DNA of 64,000 bases. It comes from Gracilaria gracilis (Eukaryota > Rhodophyta > Florideophyceae > Gracilariales > Gracilariaceae). This document shows, one piece after another, positions 10,464 to 20,569 of this stretch. A program made the translations under genes and the position numbers. The stretch is from positions 124,001 to 188,000 of the forward strand of contig JARGSG010000051.1 in the NCBI GenBank assembly GCA_030374805.1, written 5' to 3'. The notes beneath the pieces were generated by a model. That model saw only the letters and a program-made list of their open reading frames with translations. It was not told where the DNA came from and made no database searches. Numbering within the stretch: position 1 is the first letter of the stretch; every line of letters starts with the position of its first letter.

Positions 10464-12295
10464 TGGCCGACATTGGGAAAGGAAGTACTGGTGAGGAAGC
10501 GTCCGGGGGAGGCGTAATATCTCCAGCATCCATTGCGTCGTTGGATGACAAAATGGCTTTCCGAAGTTGTGAGGAGGAGATGGAGAAGTACTTTCGCTTG
10601 TACAATTGCGGGTTTGAGGATATGGTAGAGATGGACGAGACATTGCGCAGAGATAGTGTGTCTCCGTTAGGAAAAGTTCAACTGGTTCTCATGGACCCTC
10701 CGTACAACATCCGAGGGAACAAGAACCTAAACAACAGCTGGTACGATGTACTGAGCCCTCAGGACATGAAGAAGGCTGCAAAGCTTCTCTCAAGACTGTT
10801 ACTTCCTGGGGGCCATTTCGTGATCTTTAGTGCTTTCGAGCAGGTCCAGGAATGGAGAGATGTACTTTCTGCCATTGGAGCAAAAGACGAAAACGGAGTA
10901 CCAAGGCGTTCATTTGTTGTGGACCAGGTCCCAATGCACTTTGTACGGTCGCAAGGCAACCCGATGAGTAACCCTGGACGTAGGTCGTGCTCTCTTTTCC
11001 CTACAATGAAGTATGCTGTACATGGAGTTCGAAATGGTCTCAGCTACGCGCAGCAGCATGTGATGGTGAACTATGAGAACTTCAATTTCGTGCAGTCGAG
11101 GTACCCGGGGTACCACAGTGTCATTGACCAGATACCCCCCATTTCTAATGGGGAGACTCTTCAGTGGAAGAGAAAGAAGGAGGGTGGGGGCTACGTTTTA
11201 CAAAATGTGAGGTCCGAACAGAAACCTCGGGCATTGTTGAAGGAGCTAATCAGTCGGTTTTCCCAGGCTGAGGATATTGTGGTCGACTTGTTTGCGGGGA
11301 CGTTTTCGACAGCAATGGCATGCATGGAGTTACAACAGCATCGTAGGTTCATCCGGTGTGAGCCGGAACCTGACTGCTTTGCCCATGCTAGGCACGCCGC
11401 AATTGTTCAATTCGCATTGTTCCTGCGGGGATATGAGACGGATATCCAGGTAATGCAGGAAGTTCGGAATGCTATGATTAGGGTGTTGAACTTATTTCCG
11501 AAGTGGAATGTCCGCCCATCGAGATCATGGAAGGCTCCATCCGGCTACCCCCAGTATCAAAAGTTTCCTACGTATATTGTGGACTTTCTTTCGTCAATGT
11601 GGCGGGATTGGAGCTTGGTCACGACTGGTAGACGTAAGGCTCTTCACGAATGGCCTAAAAATTTGCAAGGAAAGACGGGGCTTCTGGATTGGAATTCAAT
11701 TTTGGCACTGCAAGCGACGATTTGCGGTTGTCGTATCGGGAAGTCGGCGATTCACCACCCTGGCGCAGAAGTGGGGGTGTTCACCACACGCCGATTCATG
11801 GAAATTGAAAAGATATGTTACTTGTGTGGAACACTGGTGTACCATGACCTAACGAAGAGAAAAGAGGTACACAAGAAATATGGTGAAGGTTTATTGGGAG
11901 CCACTTCCGAACGCTTTCGGAAGTATGCAATGGAGTTTAACGTCCGCGGCGATATATTTCATAACTTCCCAGAAAGAAGACAAGGAGTAAGTTTAATACC
12001 TGTATGGATTGTCGCCGCTCCTTTTTCATTGGGTGGAAAGATTAACGATCCCAAATATATGGAAGGTGATAAGAACATTGATGCAGTTGCGGATGGTGTG
12101 ACGAAACGAAGGTCTGCAAATGTGCGGGTCATTCGAACTCCAAATACAGGACGCTCCCCGCATCAACTACGAGAATACCAAATGCTTGCGGTGCGAGCAC
12201 TTTGGAAACTGGAAGTGGGAGAGGAGTTGTTCGCGGATTATGAAGTAGAGTATAGCTGGAGTACATCGGCAAATCCTATTATGGTAATCGATTAG
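10403..12295 (+). CDS. beta-class DNA amino-methyltransferase fused to a SET domain
   Basis: An open frame of 630 residues. The N-terminal half is an S-adenosylmethionine-dependent DNA methyltransferase: catalytic motif IV DPPY at residues 98-101 (LVLMDPPYNIRG) comes before the cofactor-binding motif I DLFAGTFST at about 295-303. This order defines the beta class; DPPY suggests N6-adenine, although N4-cytosine cannot be excluded. The C-terminal part, about 450-617, matches a SET domain: GVFTTRRF near 458, a divergent NDP segment where NHS is usual, SANVRV near 571, and VGEELFADYE near 605-614. The protein could thus methylate DNA and a protein, probably histone, substrate. The frame is intact, unlike its neighbours. 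The true start may be upstream if the preceding ORF is part of the same protein. Such fusions are typical of mobile elements and large viruses, not host genes. Confidence 0.8.
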   Translation: METNGAEGGRGKEGDGDTNIVADIGKGSTGEEASGGGVISPASIASLDDKMAFRSCEEEMEKYFRLYNCGFEDMVEMDETLRRDSVSPLGKVQLVLMDPPYNIRGNKNLNNSWYDVLSPQDMKKAAKLLSRLLLPGGHFVIFSAFEQVQEWRDVLSAIGAKDENGVPRRSFVVDQVPMHFVRSQGNPMSNPGRRSCSLFPTMKYAVHGVRNGLSYAQQHVMVNYENFNFVQSRYPGYHSVIDQIPPISNGETLQWKRKKEGGGYVLQNVRSEQKPRALLKELISRFSQAEDIVVDLFAGTFSTAMACMELQQHRRFIRCEPEPDCFAHARHAAIVQFALFLRGYETDIQVMQEVRNAMIRVLNLFPKWNVRPSRSWKAPSGYPQYQKFPTYIVDFLSSMWRDWSLVTTGRRKALHEWPKNLQGKTGLLDWNSILALQATICGCRIGKSAIHHPGAEVGVFTTRRFMEIEKICYLCGTLVYHDLTKRKEVHKKYGEGLLGATSERFRKYAMEFNVRGDIFHNFPERRQGVSLIPVWIVAAPFSLGGKINDPKYMEGDKNIDAVADGVTKRRSANVRVIRTPNTGRSPHQLREYQMLAVRALWKLEVGEELFADYEVEYSWSTSANPIMVID

Positions 12296-12745
12296 AACGT
12301 GTAGTAAACTAGCTACATCTAAAACGGCACCCTAAACCTCGATAATGAAGTGGCACTTATTGCATTCCAACTTCTTCGTTGAGCACAAATTAGAAACTAA
12401 ACACTTTAGCTCAAGTGCAAGATGGAAGTACGTAGATACATAAAAGATAGTGAAGGGCATCGAATATGATGCGAAACCTTGTACGTTTTTTAACATTATG
12501 AGAACTATTCAGAAATGGAGATTTCGGTGTCATTTTTTAGTTTCGGAATCGAGAAATAAAAAACCGCACTCGGTGATTTCCACTCCACTCCACTCGATTG
12601 GGGGTGTGCACTCGATCGGTGACATTCGACCACGGCGAGTGCCAAACACGTCGAGAGCAGAGCAGTTCCGATTCCTGTAACCTTCAATCACGGGCAGCGG
12701 CTAAGACTTCGTGAGCCCAGCGTCAACCGCGAGGGACTGTTCGGA

Positions 12746-15411
12746 TTGTATATAGCAAAACGTAAGACGAAGGGTGTGAATGCGGAGGAGGTTAGCGGTC
12801 GCGCGTCAAAGAGCCAAAGGCGTGGCGAAACGGTAAGTGGCGAAGTTCGCACCGCTCGTAGTACGCGTGCGCCTCGGAGTGGTTTACGTGGGAAGGAGAG
12901 AAAGGGTGCGGCGAGGAGCGACGGTGCGGTGAGAAGCGATGGTGCGGCGAGGAGCGTCGGTGCGGCGAGAAGCGACGGTGCGGCGAGAAGCGACGGTGCG
13001 GCGAGAAGCGAACGGAGCGAACGGAGCGAACGGTAAGCATTGTGGTGACGAAACCTATTGCGAACGCACGGGATCAGGGAGTTAGTCCCAAGAAAAGCAT
13101 AAGAGCGCAGCGAGGTATGCCAGAGAAGATTCTGCGCGGTGGTCGGGAGAGAGATGCTCGTAGAAGAGGCGCAGAGACTGCGCAAGTTTTAGAGGAGGGC
13201 GATAGTGGGGATATGATAGTGAAGGGTAAAGAGCTTCGCACGGGTGTCGAGGGGAGAACGATAGCAAGGAGTAGTACCATATTAGGTAGTGGGGGTCTTC
13301 GAGGAAGAAAGGGAACTAACGGTGATAAAGTGCCTAAGTCTGGGGTACCCGGAGAGGTGGAAGGAGAAAGGGAGAGAGTGAGGTGTGGTCACCCGGCGAA
13401 GACGAGAGGAGCGGAGAGTTTGGTTGTCGTGACGCCAAATAGAGTGCCAGAGAAGGAAAGCATTGGTTTAGAGCAAGAGAATGCGAACCGGGAGAAAGAA
13501 AGAGTGGAGCGTGTGCGGCGAATGGCAGAACGTGAAACAGGGGAGGGTAGTGAGAGAAGAATAGGGAGTGTGGTTCATGAATTGGTGGGTGTTGAAGTTG
13601 TGGAAAAGGGGGGAGATAAGCGACGAGAACATGCAAACGGGAGAGTGGTACGACGTAGGAATGGTGGATCAACCAAGGAAATTGTCGGAGGGACAGCAGC
13701 ATTGGTTGAGAGGGATTTCGAAGGGGAGAACGACGTACAAACAGAACGGCGTGGGGAAGTGAATGTCGTAGAGACTGCGCCGCTAACACCCCAAGGGATG
13801 CGTGTAAGGCACAACACCGTTTTACTTCCGGAGGATGTAGGAGACGAAAGTGACGTCGGTCGTGGAGAAAGCGGAGGTAGAATTCGAGGAGATGAATGGG
13901 GATCTACAAGGGAACGGGAACGCAATGAGGAGAACTTAGGCGTATTGCCACGGTCTGCACTCGTTCAGAGGGTGAATTCACTGAAGGGACAGTTGAGAAA
14001 TATGAAGAAAGACCACTATACATTGATGGTGAGTTTGAAGCAGACGCAGGAAGAGTTGGGACGGGTGAGGGAGGAAATTGAACAAAAAAATGTGTTGATC
14101 GAAAGTCTCCTGAAGGCAGTGAAGGAAAGGAAGCGAGGTGGTGGAGGAAAGAAGGTGAGAGGGCGCCGGAAGTATGATATTGAAGTGAAAGACTGTATTT
14201 ATGGATTCGCAAGGGCTGTATATGATAGGATTCTTCATTATGCAAAGTTGGAGGCGTGAGAACTTTGTTTCGACATGGAAACCGTTGGTAGAAGCCGAAT
14301 GAACAGGATTAAGACGGTGGGAGGAAGTAGAGAGGCGAGCATGTTTGTAGTTGGGGAGAGGGAGATGGTATCTAGGTGCCCAATTCAGGTTGCATATGAG
14401 ATGAGGGCGTACACACCATCGACAGAGGATGGAAGTGATGTGTTGTTGAAGTATGTGGTCGAGACAGAAATAATAGGAGAGACGTGGGAGACGATAAGGG
14501 AAGCGAGGAGGAAACAAGAGTGCGTGGAGAATGTAAGCGCGGACAAGTATCTGAAGCAGCGGATGAAGCAGACGATAAGCGATGTGATCGGGGTGCGAAA
14601 GCGGGCTGCTCTGGACAGATTATTCTCTTTCCTGGGATATGATTTGATTGCGAAGCGGGCGAAGCCTAGCGAGGGGACGGAACTCGGTGAGGAGTTCAAA
14701 AAGCAGATGGACGAGGCTCGCGAGAAGCTTATGGGAAGTGAAAAAGATGGGATGAACAAGTTGTGTGCGTGGAGAATGAGCCGTTTTGAAGATCCTGGGT
14801 ACTCTGGGTCAACTGTGCATGCTTCACAGTGGAGCTGTGATGATGAGGACAAGTATTTCAAGAACGGAATGGCGGTGGCAGTGTTGGAGTAGTACATGGG
14901 ATACGCAGTGGAGACCAAATGTAATGGGGAAAAGCATTACGTGGATGGGACGGTGATGCACCTCGCCAGAATTGATGCGTGGATTGGGTGTGTTGTGAAA
15001 ACGATGAACGAGGGTGTGGGACGTGGAGGACAAAGGCAGCTCTTGTTTTCTACATTATATGGGAGGTATCTCCCGAGGGCAGTGGAGGGTATATTGAAGG
15101 TGGCATGGGAATTGGTGAGTGACGAGCCCGGCGAAGAGTTTGAGAACGATGGGTTTTTAGAGGGGGAACCGAGGTGTGTATCCGGAAATTCGGAGAGAAC
15201 TGCGACGGTTGGGCTGTGGATTCCATCGAGAGAGAAGGTATATCTAGCGGTGAGGGAGGGATACTTTATGGCGAATTTTACGCGGAGACTTGGAGCGGTT
15301 CTTGATTGCTACATAGCAGCGTGCCGACTAGAGGAGCCCAGTTTCAGTCGTTTGGTTTGGCACCGGGGAGAGGGTACGGATGGGGCAGAAGGAGGAGAAG
15401 GGAGAGGATAG
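12746..15411 (+). pseudogene. transposon-encoded coiled-coil protein (ORF A), copy 1
   Basis: This gene runs toward the transposase gene. A start at 12746 (MYIAKRKTKG) leads into an arginine-rich region that changes frame at the 18-bp repeat ending near 13,033. The main frame then runs to 14259 (TGA), continues in phase to 14892 (TAG), and again in phase to 15411. A heptad-like segment (SLKGQLRNMKKDHYTLMVSLK, then KQTQEELGRVREEIEQKNVL) at about 13,980-14,110 predicts a coiled coil. The last third is globular with no domain I recognise. Copy 2 has sense codons where copy 1 has the 14892 TAG, so that stop is recent. The 14259 TGA is present in both copies, so it is either an older lesion or a real stop followed by a second ORF from the ATG at 14275. 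Confidence 0.55.
12901..13033 (+). repeat. 18-bp coding repeat encoding GAARSD
   Basis: About six near-identical 18-base units (GGTGCGGCGAGAAGCGAC and variants) followed by three GAGCGAACG-like 9-mers. Copy 2 of the transposon, near 38,840-38,880, has only about one unit. The expansion throws the downstream ORF A sequence out of frame. Confidence 0.8.
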
Positions 15412-15536
15412 GGTAAATAAGAGTGGGAGGAGTGGAGATAGCTGTAGGATGATGAAGAGGTGGTATATCTTCTTCATCCCATACCTATCTCCAATCTTTC
15501 CTGTGGAAGAGGGTGGTAGTGATTGGTTTATGAAAA

Positions 15537-18500
15537 TCATATGGAATGAGTGCTATGCGAGGGGTGGGAGGTAGGGCCTGGAGATGGGGTCCGGTAGAAT
15601 CTGTTGAGGTAGAATCTATGGAAACGCCAATGGAGGCGGGAACTGAAGGGGGGTGCGGGGTAGTTCTGGCTGAGAACATGAACGGAGCCAAGGATAGAAA
15701 GGGATGAGTCCAAACCATGGAGAAACGTTTTCGGATGTGGAGTGGGTGGAAATGGGAACTGGATGGGTGGTGTGGTTATGTTCGTCGTCTGTTGCCCATC
15801 GGAGGCATACGCAGTTGAGCATGACATTGACTTCGTCGCTTGGTGGGACGAGCTCCATGAACTGGACGAAAACGAACTCCTTGGAAGATGGAGTAGAAGA
15901 AGGAAGGGTGAAGCGGAGAAGAGATATGAGTTTGCAGACCCAGACGATGGGGGTGGAGTTGGAGGAGCTGGTGCCTGCGACGAGGACGTGAGAGAACTTT
16001 GGGGATTTAGAAGGACCGAAGGACGGGGCGGCAAATATTCGTTGCATGAGAGGAACTGCAGAATCCTGGAGCGCGAGCTCGTTCCGCTCTACAATGTAGT
16101 GGTCAAGTGATGGGATGTAACCGCCGACGACGTAATCGAAGTTGACTATGGTGATTCGGATGCGACGGAGAGTGGGGGAGTTCTCTGAGAGTTCTAGGAC
16201 TTCGAGAGAAAGGGTGATGAATGAATTGAGGGCGTGTTTTCCAATCTGTTTGAGGATGGACAGAGTGTCGGTGGGGAAGAGGTCTTGTAGAGATTTGGGA
16301 TTGAAATGAGGATTAGAGTGGAGGAGTTTGTGGGCGGTGATGAGATCAGGGAATGAGATGAGTTTTCCATCACGGACTAAACCGGGTCGGCGGGATTGGA
16401 TGGGAGAGGAGAGGGCAGGAGTGGAGGAAGTGATGGAGGGGTTGGTGTAAAGGGGATTCCAATCTTTGGTGGCGTTGGAGTGATGGATGGTGCGAATGGT
16501 TTCTTCATGTGCGGTGGACCTGCGCTTTGAGGTTTTGGAGTAGTGTGACTTGAAGAGGGAGTGGGCGTGTTCGAATATGCCGGCATCGTTGAAGTGGAGG
16601 CCTCTGAAGCGGCGAATGTCCTCGACGATGTGGTCGAGGACATAGAACTTGAGAATGCCAAGGCTGGAAGTGTGGTGGGGGCCGAGGACGAGTATGGCTG
16701 TGCGCTTGAAGAAGCGGATTTGGAATTGGAGGTTGGTGAGGCGGGAGTCGGTCCATTCTGCGGAGGTGTTGTATCTTATGGAGAAGAGGAGAAGATTAGA
16801 GTACTAGGTGAAAACGGAAGTGATGGGAGCTGCATCGACCTCGCCACAGCAGCGGTCGAAGAAGGCGCCGATGAAGGGGAAGACCATGTCGAGTGAGCGG
16901 TAGTCTTTTGCTTCGAGCATACCACGCAAGCCGTCGGTAGTGAAGAAACCGTTGAGAGTTTGACCGTTTTCGGAGGAGGAAAAGTCGATGTGGAGTCCTG
17001 TGGCTGGGGAGTGCTTTTTCGGTGGCGGCGAGGATGGTGCTCGCGTTTTTCAGGATGGAGGAGCGGACGGAGTTGAAGGAACAACGGGACTTGGAGGAAC
17101 GGGGGGTATTGAAGAGTGATTCTGACTTGAGTCTATCGATGGCTGCGAGCTTGATGAGCTTGGAGATGCCGAGGTAGAAGTTATGGAGTGGTTCGAAGTT
17201 GAAGATGTTGTAAGGGGAGATGAGAGGGGTGATGTTGAGGAGAAGGTAAGATTCGAATAGAGAGGAGTATTTTGAGAGTGAAAGGGAGTGGATTGCTTCA
17301 ACGGCCTTTTCCATGGTGCCTCGGGTGATTGTCGGCTTTCTGGCGAGGATGGCCTTTTTAGCATCTTGGAGGAGGGTAGAGTGAGATTCGCGGGCACCAA
17401 TAGTTTGGGTCTGGGATCGAAGAGGAGGGATGGAATGTGTAGGTGGATGTCGGAGCGCGGGACGGTATGTCGATGGCATGGATGCTGGGGGCGAGTGCCG
17501 TTGGAGATGACGAGAATGCCCTTTGCTTCTGGGATGTCTGCGCAGTAGCTGGCGATTGGGTGACAATGACGAGCCACGACATTAGCGTCACGGAAGGGGA
17601 AACCGGTGAGGCCGGAGAAGAGAAGAGGGTCGAGGAGGTTGGAGATGGCACGTTGGATGCGTTGCAATTTGGTAGAGCGGGAGATGCTGGACGAGGTTTG
17701 GGGGATGGTATCGGGGTCTTGAGAGAAGGTGGCGAGATTGAAAATGGCTGGAAGGTATACGAGAAGGGTGAGGTTGTCGCTGATACATTTGCGACGGAAG
17801 GAGTAGGAGACATTGAGGAAGGTGATGTGAAGGGGGTAGGAGGTGATGGAAGATGATTTGAGGGAGGTGGAAGACTTGTCGGAGAATACTTGAACGAAGC
17901 CCATGAAGGAGTCGATGCCGGTGTTCTCAGGGGTGTGCCAGATGCATGAGTTATTGGAAGACTGCATGATTGCGTGCTTGAGGGCTTGTATGGCTTCTTT
18001 TCCGAGGGAGGAAGCCATGGGGTGAGAGGAAGCGGAAGAGCCGGAGGAGGTTGTATGGGGGAAGTGGTGGAAGAAGGTGTTGTCAGAGTGTGCGAGTGCA
18101 AGTTGTTCTTTAAGGACTTGGGTAGCATCCTTTCGGAAGATGGTGGCTGTGAAGAGGTGCTGTGGGTCGTGGAGGGTGGTGGGGGTGAAACCGATGTTGG
18201 TGACTCGGTGTTGGAAGATGTTTGTTTGAAGTTTGAGACACTGGGAGGCGGAGGAGACGGCGTTGTGGAAGGCTGACTTGGAGAAGGAGGGGTCGTAGAG
18301 GAGAGAGATGAGTTCGTCGGCCTTGCGGAGGCCGAAGGTGGAAGCGATGGAAGAGATGTAGAGGACCATTCGTTCGAGGTGTAGGTTGTTGAGGAGAGCG
18401 AAGGAGAGGGGCGGTGGAGGAGGTGGGGAGGGGGAGAGAGAGCAGAGGGGGGTGCCTACGATATGGTAGGTGTGGGCGGAGAGGGAGAGCTGCTGCTGGT

Positions 18501-18750
18501 GGTAGGAGTCGTCGTCAGTGATGGGGACGTTATCGGAAGGGCGATTAGAGAGAGGAGGCGGGGGTGGTGGTGGGAGTAGGGGGGTGGACTTGTGACGCTT
18601 TGTGCGTCGGGGGAAGTGAAGGACGTTGCCGCCGGGAGCGAGGAAACGCTTGTTGGCATTGAGACGGTTGGGGCATCTTCTTTGGTGCATTTGAATGGCG
18701 GGGATGGTGCGAGCGAAGAAGGAGCAGCCTTCAAAGCAGCAATTAGGCAT
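15537..18750 (-). pseudogene. Plavaka-like transposase, copy 1
   Basis: The minus-strand frame opens at 18750 with a Cys/His finger (CCFEGCSFFARTIPAIQMHQ) and runs 566 codons. Recognisable Plavaka/KDZ blocks are the first acidic motif VQVFSDKSSTSLKS (about 17,850) followed by YPLHITFLN; a second region with FRDANVVARHCHPIASYC and a CHRH cluster; then, after a frame change near 17,410, NIFNFEPLHNFYLGISKLIK; after another near 16,990, a C-terminal block with FKRTAILVLG and IFEHAHSLFKSHYSKTS, where the glutamate is the likely third catalytic residue; and a beta-rich tail to about 15,540. A TAG near 16,806 interrupts this block. The family expectation is an RNase H-fold DDE enzyme. The same frame changes and TAG occur in copy 2, so both descend from one already broken copy. 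Confidence 0.75.
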
Positions 18751-19069
18751 GGCGGGGAGCGGTGTGGGGGGGTTGGGGGAGAGGGGGGTACGTAGTGGTG
18801 GGGAGCGTAATATGGCGCACGGAGGGTGGCACGGAGTGATGAGGGAGGTGGCACGTGATGGGAAAGCGTGTCAAAAGTGAGAGAATAAACGGCCGATATC
18901 TGATATGATAGTTGTTGAATAGATGTGCTGCATCTCTATAGGGAGTTCCTATTCGAAGGGTTTGTACTCCTCTAATCGTATTCCATAAGTAGCTATCTTT
19001 GTATATATTTATACCTATTCGCCGCCGTATAGTTGTAAATATATGCCACCTACACAGTGACATTGGGTT

Positions 19070-19180
19070 CGGAAACTAGCATGAACGGAAGTAACATGCT
19101 AGTTTGTCTTCCATCCAAACTAGCAACGATGGAAATAATCGTGAATGATTCTTTCCACGCAAACTAGCACAAGCGGAAAT
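19070..19180. repeat. subterminal AAACTAGCA repeats of the transposon
   Basis: Several copies of AAACTAGCA and its complement TGCTAGTTT lie close together, including the hairpin AAACTAGCATGAACGGAAGT...CATGCTAGTTT, with GCGGAA/GATGGAAAT-like spacers. The mirror image lies at about 21,680-21,775 in copy 2. Clustered subterminal motifs of this kind are commonly transposase-binding sites; that role is inference. Confidence 0.6.
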
Positions 19181-19260
19181 GTGGAAATCTTTTCGGAATT
19201 AAGCACGACCAAATTTGGATAAATCAACGTTTTTTCGAATCTAAAACAATAAACCTGTTT

Positions 19261-20165
19261 TTAAGTAGGATATGATGCTTTGCTAAGAAAAAGCAGATTT
19301 GAACTTACTGAAATTAGAAGAGATTCTTCCACATTGTATAAACGACTCCAAGTTTCAGGGCACCTGATCGCAAGATTCCAGACCCCGAACAGGTACACTT
19401 TGCGAAGCTGGGCCTCTACACGTCCACGGTAAATATTTAGCGTTGTACTTGATATGTTTTCAAGAATAATGTAATTGACAGCCTTTGATAATTCCACATA
19501 ACAATAGCAAACGATTTTGTGACGAATACAAAAGAGTTTAACCAATTCCTTGCACGCAAACGCATTTCCCGCAAGACACGAAATTTTTCGACCTTCACAT
19601 ACTCTTGAACAAACATAGCATCTGCTCTTCAAAGATATTATAAGTAACTTCTTCATAAAATACAGTAAGGGATCCCATATACAAAACATACTTTCCATCG
19701 CGTTCAACGTCAGCAACAAAAACTCAGCACCACTTTTCCCCCAATCACATACAATCAATGTATATAGATTCTAATGAAATGATCGAGACGTGCTTCTGTC
19801 ACTCTGCGTATGGGTTTCACAAGATTACCGTGCGATCGCTGATAATAGTCCTGAATGATGCTAAAAATCTTTAGCGTGGTCAAGTCGTGGTCTCCAAGCC
19901 ATGGATATGATCTACGAAAATTTTACTGGAAGATTGGTTGATCCATATCAAATAGCAATGCGCTCACCCCCATATATCTCGCAATGGCGTTTCAAAGTTT
20001 CTGGTAGAGGTCTTCGGAGTACGGTTTGTCGCCTTCTTTGAGTATGGCAGTCAGGAGATCAGTAAACGGATTTGACTCAAATAATGGAAAGAAGCTTAGC
20101 AATTGTGGTTGTTAGGCGTACATTGTAGTCAAAAAGTTGGTTTTTTTCAGTACGTACTTGAATTC
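19261..20165 (-). pseudogene. degraded protein-coding relic, unrecognised
   Basis: The minus strand from about 20,165 shows protein-like sequence (FFPLFESNPFTDLLTAILK, then HDLTTLKIFSIIQDYYQR) with stops near 19,990 and 19,925. After a frame change near 19,760 a 165-codon ORF follows to 19261, cysteine-rich and hydrophobic. It lies in the spacer between the two inverted transposon copies. I do not recognise a family. It may be original host sequence or another element relic. Confidence 0.3.
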
Positions 20166-20569
20166 ATCCATAATGGAGAAGTGAGAAGCGTGGCTGGAAT
20201 TCGATCGTCACAAGTTAGAACTTCCCTTTGAGAACAATTGCAGGTAGTACTACTACCGTTGATATGTCACATAACGCAATTCGTAGTGTTGTATCAGCGA
20301 TAGTTGTCATAGCGTATCTCATGTCTCTGAGTACGGCCCGTATGGGCTGGGAATGATGTTGTATGACGTTTTACTTGCTGCCTAGTGTACAGCAATACGC
20401 TTAGGTGTGTCGGGAAGGTGACAGAAGAACTGACCAGAGCTGTTTATGGCTTGAAAACGTCTCTGTAAATTGCATGAGTGCAAAAGAATGTGCATCGAAA
20501 ATGCCTACTTGTTGAACACGTGTTCTCGTATCCACCTAAATTTTATCAAGTTAGGGCTATCAAGCGAGC

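Larger units (their letters stand above)
12480..19236. mobile_element. Plavaka-like (KDZ superfamily) DNA transposon, copy 1
   Basis: About 6.8 kb is repeated in opposite orientation at 21,560-39,325 once the gypsy insertion there is removed. It holds two convergent genes: a coiled-coil protein (plus strand) and a zinc-finger transposase (minus strand). The outer boundary is where alignment with copy 2 fades (about 12,480 here, 39,325 there). The inner boundary, about 19,236, appears truncated relative to copy 2, which continues to about 21,560. I could not define terminal inverted repeats or a target duplication. Both genes are broken, so the copy is not autonomous. Confidence 0.7.
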
